Assembly (NCBI GenBank): GCA_010909165.1
Contig: MU008191.1
Span: 1-64,000, forward strand
Source: Anthoceros angustus
Taxonomy: Eukaryota; Streptophyta; Anthocerotopsida; Anthocerotales; Anthocerotaceae
Direction: 5' to 3'
Length of the DNA stretch: 64,000 nucleotides
The notes beneath the pieces are model-generated. The model was not told the DNA's origin and did not search any database. It was given only the letters and a program-made list of their open reading frames with translations. Within the stretch, counting starts at the first letter, position 1, and each line of letters begins with the position of its first letter. A program made the position numbers and the translations under genes. This document shows positions 10,966 to 22,560 of this stretch, one piece after another.

Positions 10966-12230
10966 TTTCTTCTTCCTTACCCCTTCCCGGGTGATTCTCT
11001 CCACTGCGAGCTTCCCCGCTTCACTTGCTTCTCCACAGTGCGTTTCTTCCACCCTGCTTGGGACACTCTCCAAGTCTAAGGCTTCCGGACTTGCATGAGG
11101 GCCTCCCTATCATCATCATGAGGTCCCAACATTCTCCTCTAGCAAGTCGCAACAACTCGTTAGTGGCCTTGAGCACCTTGTTGTGAAGATGGGCTGCAAA
11201 TCGTTGTGCCATCTCCAATTCTTCGTAATCCTCAAGCCATACTCCATGCTCACACTTGCTTTTGTAAGCATCTCGCTAAGGCCAGCTCACCGGTCTTGAC
11301 ATGGAGAGCCACATTCTCCGTCCCTCTCATTCTGCTTGGCGGATCAATCTCTTGTAGGGCATAATCAAATCGCCTCACCGCCAACATATGCTGCACCACC
11401 GCCTCATGACGGCCTTTCTCCTTTGCCATTTCTTCCTCCAACTCCCCTATCCTCCTAGGGAGTTGTGCATTCCGTTCTGGACTTCTCGCTCCATTTCCAA
11501 TCTTTGGACAAAATGTGTCCGTTTTCCAGCTCTTCTTCCTTCAATTCCAGCCTCCGGATTTCTCCCAGCTCCTTTTCCATGTCACTAATCTTCAACTGTG
11601 TGGCTATGACCCGCTCATGCGCCTACTTGCCTTTGTGCCGCCTCATTTGCAGAGATTGCTCTCGTCTTGACCTTTCCTCCATTAGCAGCACTTGCTTGTC
11701 TTCCGCCTTCTTTTCCATGTGCGCACCATGTGAGCAAGTTGCTCCACCTTCTCCTCTCGAGCTCAATTGCTTGGTAAGAGCCTTGTTCTCCGAATATGAT
11801 GGTTTGCCTCTGTAGCCTTGTCAAGACTCTTTTCCAAGTGCTCCACTTGAGCTTCCATCCTCATAACATCCTCCCATTGGGTTTCCGCCGCCTACCGCAA
11901 TTTCCCTTGCTTGGTAGGTCCTTGTCTTCCGCCTCCTTCAAGAATTCAACTCTCCTCTTGGCGGCTCCTATGTCTACCTTGCTGAACATCTCCCTATGCG
12001 CAGCATCTCCTCCAACATGTCCAAGTCTCCTTTCTTACCTCCGGGAGACTCAAGGCCTTTGCCTTGCTCATGGGATCTTACATCCCTTGCTTCCCTATGA
12101 TGAGCTCCCGCTCATCACTTGGTGGGCAACTCCCACCGTGACTCCATCCGCCGCCCACCTAACGGGGCCGGTTGCCTTCTTATCTCCGCTTGGGAGCTTC
12201 CAAACCGTGACTTCCTTTCCCTCCTACCGT
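10966..12230 (+). repeat. Repeat R2, copy b
   Basis: Longer copy of the repeat at 7040-7580. The central 11131-11880 has no counterpart in copy a and is the part with the best coiled-coil-like reading on the minus strand. Confidence 0.8.
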
Positions 12231-13841
12231 GGTAGGAGGTACCCACCGTGGTAGGATTCTACTGTGAGGACTACTTCCACCACCTTCCCATGCAGGCCTT
12301 GTCCATGAGAGGACGAAGGGGTCCAAACTTCAAACTCCCTACAACTTCTCCTTGCAAGTCCTCCCGCACATCCTCCGCCTATCTTTCGGAGGGATTCCTT
12401 CCGAATAATGTCCGTGGTGCCGCGGCACCTCCTTTAGCGAAAGCACCAAGCACTCCCCTCTCCCGCCGTAAGTACACAATGTTAAAGGGATGCTTGGAAT
12501 CATCCAACTCCTTACTTGTGAGTAGCCCTCTACTTCCCACAAATGCACTAGATAAGTGCTAAGATAGCATGCCTTGACGCCTTCTTCATCCGACGTTGGG
12601 TTTCAGAACTTTTCCGGTGGTAGGTGTATGCTTCATACATGATGAGCCCCAATCCGCTTCGCTCCTTGAGTGATCTTCCATAGAAAATGGAGGAAGGTAG
12701 TGCTGAAATATGACACCCTTGGATTGCTCACCAAGCCCAAAACAATTCTTGTGAACAATCTCCACTTGGGCTCCAAGATTTGGTCCGTCCGCCAACCGTT
12801 CTTGGACTTAGCCTTCATGCCCCTTGCATAAGTGTAAGGGCTCCTTGGGAAGATCCGCCGTTGATGCACGCTTGCCTCGTTCCTTCCATCAACGTGATTC
12901 CGCTATCCTCGCTATCCGGCTGCCATATACCGGCGTATGCTCATCCCAACACCGTGGATCCGTCCGTGCGTTCTATCCGGTAAGGCAGCCAATTCTTCCG
13001 TCTGCTGCAAATTAGCAAAACACTCTTCTATCAATTCAAGGTTGGTGTAAGACCAATGTCGCCCATACACCCACTCTAGCTGAATATTCTCCTCTGCTGC
13101 CCAAGGTCGAAAGTCTGAAAGGTCTCTAGAGGATAGCTGGCCTGCATAGCACGTAAATAATGTCAAATTTCCACCCTCCGGAGTCTGATCCTCCTCCCTT
13201 AGACTTCTTGCCCGCTCCTGCGCCACCTCCCTTGGTGGACGCTCCTTCCTTGGCTACTACCTCCTTGCCCTTGGTCATGGCCTCCTTGGTTAGTACTTGC
13301 ACGAAATTGAAGAAAAGAGATGCCTCTCCTGCAATTCCTGCAGCACCTGCCAGCTTCCTATCCTTGCAAACGTTTCTCCTCCTCAGCGATTTGCTCCTGC
13401 TCACAGCCCAAAGGTCCTTGCCCTTGCTCTCCTCCTGCAGTCCTTACACCTTGGCGTCCCAAAACCCCGATTTCCCGCAAGAGAAAGCTCACCAAAATTC
13501 CCCACGGACTCTTACACCACCAAGCAATTTAGGAGCCCTTCCTGCACGGTTTCCTAGCAATCTTGCCACGCTCCACCCTCCTAGGCACCCTCACGAGCTT
13601 GGCAAGTGTTGGGTTGCGCCCCAACCTTCTTCTCCCTTCTCTTCCTCTTTTCCTCCTTCTTCCTCTCTTGGGCGGGATTTCTCCTCTTGTTGAGCTTGCG
13701 CCCTTCCTTCTCCTCCTCAGCAAGGTGCACGGGCGCTGTTGATGGGGGCCTTGGGAAGCTTGAGGTGTGGCGCCTTCTGTGAGGCCGCCTCAAGTTTCGA
13801 GTTGTGGCCTCCTGCAGCACCGCACCACTTTTATAAGTCAC
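11200..13841 (-). pseudogene. Unrecognised lysine-rich / coiled-coil ORF remnant
   Basis: I do not recognise the family. Minus-strand frames read continuously in pieces: a Lys/Arg/Glu-rich N-terminal part (13841-13530, with EEEKEGRKLNKRRNPAQERK), a segment with FVQVLTKEAMTKGKEVV and a Gly/Lys tract (13404-13126), a globular-looking part with EWVYGRHWSYTNLELIEECF (near 13080-13020) and RTDQILEPKWRLFTRIVLG (near 12760), then charged heptad-like helices such as EEEMAKEKGRHEAVVQHM (11441-11390). Frames change several times and stops are present. Composition and position in a repeat suggest the accessory protein of a large non-autonomous retroelement. A captured plant-mobile-domain-type gene is an alternative. 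Confidence 0.45.
12223..12255. repeat. Palindrome cluster P4
   Basis: CCTACCGTGGTAGG at 12223-12236 and CCCACCGTGGTAGG at 12242-12255, at the end of R2 copy b. P2 ends copy a in the same way. Confidence 0.9.
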
Positions 13842-14440
13842 CCAAGGGTTAAAAAGTAACTACCATTCTCTATCCTGCCCTTGGATGTGTGCCACGTGGC
13901 CCCTTTCTCACCATTGATGTTAGTTTCCTAATTCCTTATACTAAAATACCATTTCCCTATTTTCTAATTTCTAATGAAAATTAGCCTCTAATTTCTTAAT
14001 TACCTATTTTGGCCTATTTATCTAGTCCACTAAAAGACTCTATATATAGCAAGCCTATCCTGCCTAAAACATAAGCTACCTTCCTTAGAACCTATCTCCC
14101 ACTGGGTAGGACATCCTCCTACCATGGTAGGCGTTCCTTTCTCCTACCACGGTAGGAGTTTCCCACTGGTAGGATACCTTCCTACCCTCTCCTACCATGG
14201 TAGGAGCTATTCCTACCGGTAGGTGATCAAAACACTAGCGGTCATTCTCCTCATGGTAGGATCTCTCCTACCGCTCACCATGGTAGGAGTTTCTCCTGGT
14301 GGTAGGACACCTCCTACCACTCATGTAGGTTACCTTTCTCCTCACCAAGGTCGTTTTGACCCGTTTCTTTTCCCCATATCCTCTGCCTTCCCGACATGGT
14401 CCTACAACTCCCGCTAAAAAGGAGCAAAAATTTCCTTGCA
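13842..14440. repeat. AT-rich spacer and palindrome cluster P5
   Basis: 13900-14060 is AT-rich and contains TCTATATATAGC (about 14038), a good TATA-like site that is nearly symmetric. 14112-14325 is the densest group of the palindrome family: CCTACCATGGTAGG at 14118 and 14191, CCTACCACGGTAGG at 14143, CCTACCGGTAGG at 14212, and several diverged units. If the ORF at 11200-13841 was once expressed, this would be its upstream region on the minus strand. Confidence 0.75.
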
Positions 14441-15280
14441 TGTCTTCACCAAACCATTTCTAGCAAAAGAGTGTGGGCCTGTTTCAAAGAACTCATTTAA
14501 GCTAGTTGCCCAAACTTTTATGCTTCCTTGTCAACCCCATTTCACGTTAACACCTCTTAGTCTTGTATGTCACCGATAGGCTTCTGGTTTGAAGTTTGAG
14601 GAACAATCACCTCGCCTCCCTCCTTCACCCATCTTCATAGGCCGTTCCACCTTGTCGATAAGTGCAGGTCCGCGCTGCCAAAGCTATCCTCTTCGTGTGC
14701 TCCACTGAGGGTCATCTCCTCTCTCCCCTCCGCTTTCCTTCACCCGCTCCTTCCGATACACCATGTTAGAAAGTGCTTGCCTCACACCGCCATGCTTGAT
14801 AGTATCTGGGTGTCGATGGGTACAAGCGATTGACCACACACAAGGCGCGGGGTCCGTGAACATGAGCATGAGCGCTGAGCAGATTTAGCACCGCCTGCAA
14901 CTCCTCCTCAAGACCCTTGTATCCCGCCTCTTGAGGAGACGGCGATGGGAGCTCATTGCTCTCGCTGAGAGTGTGGCGAGACTTTCAGCCATCCTACCAC
15001 ACACCCCGATGATCATGCCAAGTGGATGCACCACTATGGTGTCATGGCCCTCCCAATCAATGGCCTAGATGCATTCGGGGTCATATAGAGTTCTGGACAA
15101 TGAGGCCATCTCGGAACCGTGAAACAACCTATCATTCCACAACATGCCGTATTATCGCAAGAATTGCATTTTATGCGGAAAATGAAGGAAGGAGAAGATA
15201 GTTGTACATACGAAGTTGACATCTTAGAGCCGGATCACGTGCTTGAGTAACAAGATGCCAAGTCGTATCCTAGCTACTCA
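14441..15280. other. No recognisable gene
   Basis: Between the palindrome cluster and the gypsy remnant I see only short open stretches on both strands. One plus frame near 15030-15080 (HHYGVMALPINGLDAFG) looks protein-like but I cannot assign it. It may be more of the gypsy element. Confidence 0.35.
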
Positions 15281-15739
15281 GCCTCCCACCTTCATATCAC
15301 CTGACCAAACGGACTGCTGCTTCTAGAGCTGCCGCCGCTTCCCCGTTAAGGACATCATTGGCGCACTTATCGAGGACAGGCTTGTACTCTTCCGGTGCTC
15401 CTCAAGAACAAAGCCGAGAGAGGTTACTGTGAATTCACGCCTGAGGCAAGGCCAAATTCAAGGGGCACTACTATCTGGCGGTTCTGCTGCATGAGATTCC
15501 GCCTCCACCAAACGCCCTGTGTTCTTAACTAGTGTGTGGCACCATTTGGGCAAGAGAATGCGAAGAAGAAGGCGGTGAGCCACAACTAGAGAGCGAATCA
15601 TAAGGAGAAAATTTGAGAACCAAGGCACCACCACTTAAGTGTTATTTCGCATGCGGAAGGTATTTTGTTGGCACATCGAAGCCAGAAGAGGATTGCGTAG
15701 ATAAGGAGAAGGTGGCGTATGAGATGGATGCACCCAAAC

Positions 15740-16250
15740 GGTGAGGCAAAGGTGCCTTTTGTAGGACCGGTAGGATATTAGGAGGTTCATCAAGGATTTT
15801 GCTAAGAAGGCATTTGCGACCCAATTGACCAAGAAGGATACACCTTTCGAATGGATTACCGCAAGAAGAGGTTTTCGAACAAGAACACCGTGAGCGCACT
15901 CCATGTTACACCACGATTGGGAGAACCGTTTCATGTATACGTGGATGTGTCCGCTTATGCCATTGGGACCATCTGTTGGCGACGAAGAAACGGACCATCC
16001 GATTTATGCTTGTAGATGCCACGGATCAGAAGAACTACTCAACCATGCGGAGGGTCTTGGTATCATTTACTGTAAGAAGTTTAGACACTATCCGCGCTTG
16101 CAAAGTGACGTTCATGTTGACCATTTTGCTGAAGTACCAACAAGCCGCATTTGGTAAGGATTGCCTGGGGTACCTCACGCAAGAGTTTGATTATGACGAA
16201 ACTAGCTGTGGAAGCAAGATCGTCGTGATCAAGACATCGTGACGAAGACG
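15740..16250 (+). pseudogene. gypsy RT thumb and RNase H
   Basis: Plus-strand pieces near 15790-15860 correspond to the gypsy 'YRRFI-DFA' connection segment, TQLTKKDTPFEW. From about 15905 the frames give PFHVYVD-SAYAIG (first RNase H Asp), KKRTIRFMLVDATDQKNYST (Glu region) and KKFRHYPRLQSDVHVDH, matching the usual KKFRHYL...F-V-TDH motif. At least four frame changes. Confidence 0.8.
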
Positions 16251-16639
16251 TGACACGCATCAAAAACTTGCAAGATGGACAAAGCGGGAGAAATCGATTT
16301 GTGGATGGATCAACCCTGGGGCTGGTGGCGAGCTAGCAGGAGGCGACGTGGTATGCGTGGAAGGAGGAGATTAGAACGTGAGGGGCGTTCATGCCCAAGA
16401 TACTTGAATGGTGAGGTAAAATTTTCTAGAGCATGGAATCATGCCCGATGGTTTGTCTAGGGAGGGCGATTGTTTTTCTCCACAAGACAGCCCCTTATTG
16501 CCTAGATGGGGTCTTGTACAAGCTTGGTCCGAGAGAAGATTCGCGATGTCCGGAAATAGAGAAGCTGCTTTGGTCACGTGCTTTACATGCGTAAGAGGTG
16601 GTCATTATTCGACGCAAATCACCGGAAGAAGGTCTTGGA

Positions 16640-17228
16640 TGCCTCGTGGGCAATGCGCAGGGATGTGGGAATTTATTAGGAGGTGTGATGCGTCGAGGGT
16701 TGGAAGGCCCACTTTGTCAACAAAGGGCCTCTCACCTACATACTACCTTTGGCACCATTTGAGAAGTGGGGTATAGATTTTGTAGGTCCAATCAAGCCAC
16801 CCACACAATGGACAAGGAAGCAATATATCTTGGTGGCGGACTATTGTACAAAGATGGTGGAGGTCAAGCAACAAAGGACGACGACTGCAGAGAAGTTTCT
16901 CTGAGAACATTATAACGAGGTATGGATGTCCTTTGAGTTGGTCTGATGGGGAACTCATTTCCTCAACTCGATCGAGACTCTCACCACCTACTTCAACATT
17001 CGATCGAAAGACAACTCCTTACAATCCCAAAGCGAATGGTTTGACGGAGAAAACGAATGGGCTGTTGTGTACAATCTTGACCAAGGTAACGTGGACTCAC
17101 ATGTATGATTGGGACACTAAGCTACATTCAAGGGCTTACAGAAGCAGAAGGTGACAACCAAGAAGACCCCTTATTATTTAACATATGGCTCCTGTGATGC
17201 CAGTGAATTTGAAGTACCCACCTATAGA
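16640..17228 (+). pseudogene. gypsy integrase
   Basis: Frames around 16700-17220 give PTLSTKGLSPTYYLWHH, WGIDFVGPIKPPTQWTRKQY (first catalytic Asp), an SDGGTHF-like second Asp near 16940, and TTPYNPKANGLTEKTNGLL (the conserved P-Y-x-P-x-x-NG-x-x-E motif with catalytic Glu). It ends KTPYYLTYGSCDASEFEVPTYR, the gypsy 'P-LAYG-EAVLPVE' region. Confidence 0.85.
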
Positions 17229-17229
17229 N
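17229..17229. other. Ambiguous base (n)
   Basis: The only non-ACGT symbol in the window. It falls exactly where gypsy integrase similarity stops and a GC-rich unrelated sequence begins, which suggests an assembly join. Confidence 0.98.
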
Positions 17230-17497
17230 CGCCCACGTGGCCGCCCATGGCCCTTACGGCCCCAACTCTAAGTTACTCCCGACGCATTATCCCGCCTCGG
17301 GTCCCGGAGTGGGTCCGGACTTACTCGCCGCCCGCCATCGAGGGTCTGGGCACGCCTCACCCCGAGTCAGAGTATACTCCGAGTGCCGTCCGAGTGCTAA
17401 CCGGCTTATTTCCTCCTCCTTCGCCTCCTCCTTCGCCTCCACAAAAACAAAATCCTACCTAATTTCTAACCCCCTGTGGAAGTCCGTAGTCCACAAG
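17230..17497. other. GC-rich spacer, no gene seen
   Basis: Proline-rich in one + frame (CCTCCTTCGCCTCC repeats near 17410-17440). No recognisable domain. It differs from the sequence preceding repeat L copy 2. Confidence 0.4.
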
Positions 17498-17755
17498 CTC
17501 ACCCGGATGTAAGGTGACAAAGGAAAGGCCAGCAGCACTGCTCCTGCAGGAGCTCGTGGGAAGCCACATGTCAGGAGGAATCACCCCAACCTTTGGGCAC
17601 CCGAGCCGATCCAGAAAGTCACCACTGCTCAAGGGTGACCTCAAGTATACCCAAGTGGTCGCAGGGAGAGCCGCCATGCCGATAGGAAGGAGGGAACCCA
17701 TCCTTTGGGGGCCTAACATCACCCTACAAGAACCGGGTCTCGGCTATGGCACGAC

Positions 17756-18660
17756 TAGGTGAGATGGAGGACCAGATAGCTCGTCCTCTTTTAGGTTTAC
17801 AGCAGTAGGGGAACAACAGGGGAGAAAGGAGCTCCGTGGAATGAAGGTGAGAAGGAGGTCTTGGAGGGACGCCTAGGTAGCATGGAAGCAAGAAGGTCCG
17901 AGAAGAGTTGCAGAAGACCAAGGATCGAAACCCTCATGGTTCAGCTCCTGACGACAAAGCACCATAGGGGAGCCGCAGAATGTCATCTCGATGCGCAAGT
18001 TCAGCCGAAATCATGGATGCCACTGGGCGCCAAGAAGGAGAGGGACGAGGCAAGGAAAGGTTGGAAAGAGGCCAAGAGGGCTGGATTGCAAGGAGAGCCA
18101 CCGTGGAAGATGGAGCCTCCATGGAAGAATCAAGGTCGAGTTAGCAATGAGGAGGTTGCTAAGCAACCGCCGCCGCCGCTAAGGAAGCACAACCTGCACT
18201 GCTGCTACAACAGCTCCAAGACCAGAGCTACAACAAGGAAGAAGGGGCAAGACCGTGAGGAGGACAACAGCTGGGGAGCGGTAAGCACCGCCTAAGAAGT
18301 CTAACTTCCCAATGGTGCATTAGATTGAGGGATGCTTATCAAGATAACCATGTGCCCGGATTCTCCTTGGCTGGAGAGAAGATTGTCGAAAGTTTATGTT
18401 GTTGTGGGCACAGGGGACATGGAGGTACTTGATCCATGCCTTGACGGCACGGATCCTACCTATGGGTTGGATTCTTAAGGAGGAAACTCTCACCCCCATC
18501 CAGGATTCAAGAGCTCACCGAGGAGGAGTACTGACTATGCGGCGAGCACAAGAGAGAGGAGTCCAGCTCGAGGAGGTAGATTTTATGGGAGAGATTGCCC
18601 AACCCGAGGAGGAGGGAGGAGAACATGGGGCTAGGCGGCCTAGGAGGCCAGGAGGTAATA
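17756..18660 (+). pseudogene. Coiled-coil ORF in repeat L, copy 1
   Basis: Frames of the + strand read as charged helices, with KKERDEARKGWKEAKRAGLQ-like text, alternating with Glu/Arg-rich segments, ending near 18660 with EHGARRPRRPGGN. The matching text in the other copy (24230-25130) is more continuous. Family not recognised. Protein-coding sequence inside an LTR-like repeat is unusual. Confidence 0.4.
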
Positions 18661-19600
18661 GGGTAAGTGGCCAAATAGCTAAAGGCCCATGTGTTATAGG
18701 TAAATCTTATCCTCTCATAGTGGAATTGATAGATAGGCCTCTAGGATTGGTAGGCTAAGGCCATTGGTATTTTTAAGCCAAGCTGCTTTTGTGATCTTGG
18801 GTATGAGGCACCCCTTGATGAAATGTAAGCAATGTTGGCTAAGTCTCGGTGTTTGGGGCGAGCACGGGGTTTGGGAGTTCGATCGATCCGGTCTTTGTAA
18901 GTCTCGCCTCCTGAGAGGGGAAGACTACCAAGTTGCCCAGATCGTGGCGGATCCGCAAGGGTGGTGGAAAGCAAGGAGGGAGCCTTGTGGTCTCCTTGGA
19001 GTCCTCAAGGTCAAGAGGAAGGGGGGTGAAGCCGGAGGCTGTCCCTCCTTACTCATTCTCTTTTGTCTAGTACTCACCTTGTGTTTGAGTTTTTGTGTTG
19101 TGGGAGAGAAGACAAGGCGGGGAGCCTGTGTGTGGAAGGAGGGCAAGTGAGTGAGGAGTGGGCTTGTGTTTGGAAAATGAGGGAAAAGTGAGGTGAGAAG
19201 TGGAGAATCTGGACATGGAGAGTTGCTGATTGGCTGTTTGAGAGGAGTAAGAAGGATGGAGAAGTCTAAGTGATGTTTGTGTTCTTGAAGAGAGAGGCGT
19301 GAGTGGAGGTTGAAGATCCGTGAGTGGATGAGACGGAATGATTGCGGGAGTGACAAGTATTTTGAGAGTTGGTGTGTAAGGGCTGGATGAGAACCTTGTA
19401 AGGCTGGGGAGGGTGGTGTGGAGTGGAGGCGAGATGTGGGAGTGAGAACAAGGAGAGTTGAGAGAGCTTGGGAACTTGGAGGTGTGAGCTCAAGGGTTGG
19501 AGGTTGGAGGTGATGAAAGGAGGAGAGAGCAAGGAAGTCTAAGAGTGCAAGAGTGAGAGGTGGAGGGGTTATGAGGCGTAACCACATTGGTGGATCTAAC
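18661..19600. other. Purine-biased part of repeat L, no gene
   Basis: GA-rich (GTGAGAGG, GGAGAAGT motifs). Apparent minus-strand ORFs are Leu/Ser/Pro/His-rich by composition and I regard them as chance. Confidence 0.5.
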
Positions 19601-20153
19601 TTTGTGGATGATAAGAGAGAGAGGTCACCTTATCCACTTGGATCCCAAGTGGGTCCCACCCTTCTATTAATAGCCGACTGATCCCAAGGTGGACCCCTCT
19701 GCTAGAATAGAGGGCTAAGCAACCGCCGTCTGCTAAGGTAGCATCGGTCGCGTAAGATAGCCGTGTCCGAGTGTTGTTAGGATAGTAGCCCGTCTCAGAA
19801 TCGCTAGATGTTTGTGTCCGTGTTTGGTTGGATTGGCTATGTTTTGGTTGTCTTGACACGAAATCACTCCCTTGGGTACGAATCTCAAGTCTACAACGAT
19901 AAAGAGGGTAAATGTGGCCTCTTTGTGACCACTTGGTTTAGAAAATCACTCCACATTTTGGCCTGCTGTCGGGAGTGTCATTGTTGTCAAGACCTTAGAG
20001 TAGACTAACCTTGTCTAGTAGTGTATTGGGAGTCTTGAGTGTGATACATGGATGCTACCCATTGAGTCGAAAGTTCCGACTCCACCGTGAAGAGAAGACT
20101 CAGAAGAAGAAGACAAGCCGCGGAGCGAGTCGCAGATCGAGAGCCGAGGAGAG

Positions 20154-20187
20154 CAAGAAGAAGAAGAAGAAGAAGAAGAAGAAGAAG
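20154..20187 (+). repeat. (AAG)n microsatellite
   Basis: Uninterrupted AAG trinucleotide run in the leader region between repeat L copy 1 and gag. Confidence 0.95.
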
Positions 20188-20429
20188 CAACAGTCGCTAG
20201 GACCGATACCATCCTGTCTTCTCGACCTCCGGGTCGAACTTGTGCACCGTGAACTCAAGAACTTTTGACAGTATGCTATGAGATCTGTTAGACCAACAAT
20301 CGCGGTTGCCGGATAGTGACGACCGTCATGGCGACTTCCGCCTTTTGCAATAACTACTAAGCATACCGTATGGAGAGAAGAAGGGTATGAAGATCCGACG
20401 AGTTTGTTGAACGCTTGAGCAACTAACCA

Positions 20430-21340
20430 TTGCAAATCGTGAACTGGGATCTGCAGCAGATTCACTCTTCTACGGAGTTCTTCATGAGGGGCCAAGTGGT
20501 ACAAGAGGGAGTACCTCAGATCAAGACTCAAAGAACCTTCAACGAATCAAGAAAGCCTTTTGTGAGAGGTTCTGGGAATAGATGTAGAAGGCTACGTGTT
20601 GTCAAAGTTGGAGTTTTGAGGAGAAGAAGGAAGGAGACCTTGCAAGCTTATGTTGAGAGGTTTCTTAACTTGCGTGATCGTAGTGGTCCTCACTCGATTT
20701 ATGTGCCATTCGTGGTTTGCTAAGGGGTTAGATCCCGAGATGGGCCGACATGTGAGGCCAAGCGGGACGAGACAAGGCCATCAAGGCGGCACTCAACTAC
20801 GAAGAATCCAACTCCTTGGACAAGAAGAAGCACAAGAAGGAAAAGAGCAAGAAGAAGAAGAAGCGAGGGAAGAAGGACAAGGGATCTTCGTCGGAGGAAG
20901 AATCTTCGAGGAGAGTGACCTCTCAAGACTCAGACTGGAGGACTCTTCCTGAGGATGGCAGACGGAGGAAGAATCCTCAAGACGAAAGACGCAGGAAGAA
21001 GAAGAAGGTTGGCGCTAAGAAGAAACCAGGCTCGAGGATCAAGGGAGCTGGCTAAACAAGAGGTCGCTAGTGCTAAGAAGGAAGTGGAACAAGTCAAGAA
21101 GGAGGGGTCAAGAAGGTGCAAAGAAGAAATGAAGATGGAGGAAATGATGAGCAAATTCGAGAAGTTTCACCTCAACGCTGTGAAGGAGCATGAGAAGAGG
21201 AGAGTGCATCCAAAGCTCGGCTAACCTGCTTTGTTCCACTTGTGGCCAGCCAGCCACACCAAGTCCAACTGCTGTGGCCAAGGTGCACATGCTCGCCACG
21301 AGGAGGAGGAAGAGGATCGCTGGAGGATACCTACCGATCC
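20430..21340 (+). pseudogene. Ty3/gypsy gag with frameshifted CCHC knuckle
   Basis: Frames give KKEGETLQAYVERFLNLRDRSG-like text (about 20620-20690: TLQAYVERFLNLRDRSG is read directly), then the capsid C-terminal segment around 20730-20810 (IKAALNYEESNSLD), a lysine-rich linker (20816-20890) and a zinc knuckle near 21230-21275. The knuckle starts CSTCGQP in one frame and finishes HTKSNC in the next, so a single-base shift splits the CX2CX4HX4C motif. This is the retrotransposon_gag family of gypsy elements. Confidence 0.85.
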
Positions 21341-22339
21341 GTGAGGTTTCCTGGACAACAAGACCTCAAGACCGCCCATCCGCCGATGCGCGAAATTCCA
21401 TGGGGCCGCATTCGTAACAAACTAAGTGCCTGTTGCTAACCAAGCAACGGGTGTGGTTACAACCGTAGGGGCTTTGGTCATTATGCAAATAGCCATCCAC
21501 AGACAAAGCCAATGGTGACTACGGCTGCAAGACCGCAAACAATGTGGTCATGTAGCGGGAGTGTCACGCCCAAACCGAGGAAGACTTTCAATTGCTCAAC
21601 CACCGTGATGAGTTCAAGCAAGCATCAAGGAGCCGCGCCATGCACGTGGAGGATGCCCTTATGGTCGCTTTGGGAGGATGCGGAAGCCATGGTGTTGCGG
21701 GAGCTAGATGGACTGGGGGTGCTGGGAGACTACTACGAGAGGTGCAGCCATGGTCATGCGCACTAGGAGTGAAAAGCTAGGAGGAAGTCAGGAAGAAGAA
21801 AGAGACGGAGGTGGAATCACCACAAAGTCAAGAGAGCACTCCAAGCCCGGAGGGAACGGATCCGAGGAGACACTTGAGAAGGAGAACCCAGAAGGAAGAA
21901 TCAAGGAGTGAATCGCTGCGCCGAGAAAAGAAGTTCCAAAGAAAAGGGAGAGGAAACCCGAGTTTCCACCGGACGACGCCGGAAGTCATGGAGATGATAG
22001 AGGAGGAATTGACCAAGACAAATAAATCGAGCCGTGATCCTCGAGACCGCAGAAGTCCTCTCGTTAGCAACCGCTGTTAAAGCAACCGACGTTGTTGCTA
22101 AGGGAGCAACCGCGATCGCTGGGAAGAAGGAGGGACCGATCGAGGACCATTTAACCTTGGCCATCATGGATCAGCAATTTGCCATCACGCTTGGTCAACT
22201 ATTGAAGGACAACCCGGCAAGTGCAACAAGTTCGAGGGCCTTGCAAGAAGCGCAACCCAAGAGGAAGAGGCGATTGCCCAAGCCAGACCAAGGGTGCCGA
22301 CTACAACAACCTAGTGTCCATGATAGACCAAGGGCCGAG

Positions 22340-22560
22340 CCGCAAGGAGATCACGTGTCATCAAGCGGGTTCCCTTGGATCGGATCCGGTGAACATCATG
22401 ACGGAAGCAATGAGGAAGCTTGGGTTGGACATTGAGCATACCACCAAGGCCGAGATTGGACATGTCAAAAATGCACTGTGGAGAATCAAGGGAGTAACCA
22501 CCATCATAGGGACCATTCCTATCTCATGGACTATGTGGTTAGCTAAGAAGACAAGCCTGA
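22340..22560 (+). pseudogene. gypsy-type aspartic protease remnant
   Basis: Around 22370-22440 the reading LDRIRSGEHHDG / GSDPVNIMTEAMRKLGLDIE corresponds to the D-G/T-GSGVNIM active-site context of plant gypsy proteases, with the catalytic loop itself damaged. It is followed by KGVTTIIGTIPIS, the expected beta strands. No reverse transcriptase motif was found between here and repeat L copy 2. Confidence 0.65.

Larger units (their letters stand above)
15281..17228 (+). mobile_element. Degenerate Ty3/gypsy pol (RT C-terminus, RNase H, integrase)
   Basis: RNase H precedes integrase on the + strand, the gypsy order. Domains are broken by many short indels, so each must be read across several frames. 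The 5' half of the RT (with the YVDD-type motif) is not recognisable in 15281-15740, and no LTR was found for it. It ends at the ambiguous base at 17229, beyond which the sequence is unrelated. Confidence 0.85.
17498..19953 (+). repeat. Long direct repeat L, copy 1 (LTR candidate, ~2.5 kb)
   Basis: Co-linear with about 23945-26551. Shared landmarks include CATCACCCTACAAGAACCGG (17715 and 24169), GCACCGCCTAAGAAGTCTAA (18286 and 24742) and AGAAAATCACTCCACA (end, 19938 and 26536). Its last ~400 bases carry a TATTAATAGCC promoter-like box. It ends in CA, as an LTR would, but I could not fix a TG start. The copies differ mostly by indels of 1-15 bases. Confidence 0.85.

Noticed and set aside
18925-19587. 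Long minus-strand ORF (220 codons) in repeat L copy 1
   Set aside because: Composition is Leu/Ser/Pro/His-rich because the complementary strand is GA-rich. The counterpart in copy 2 changes frame and there is no recognisable motif.
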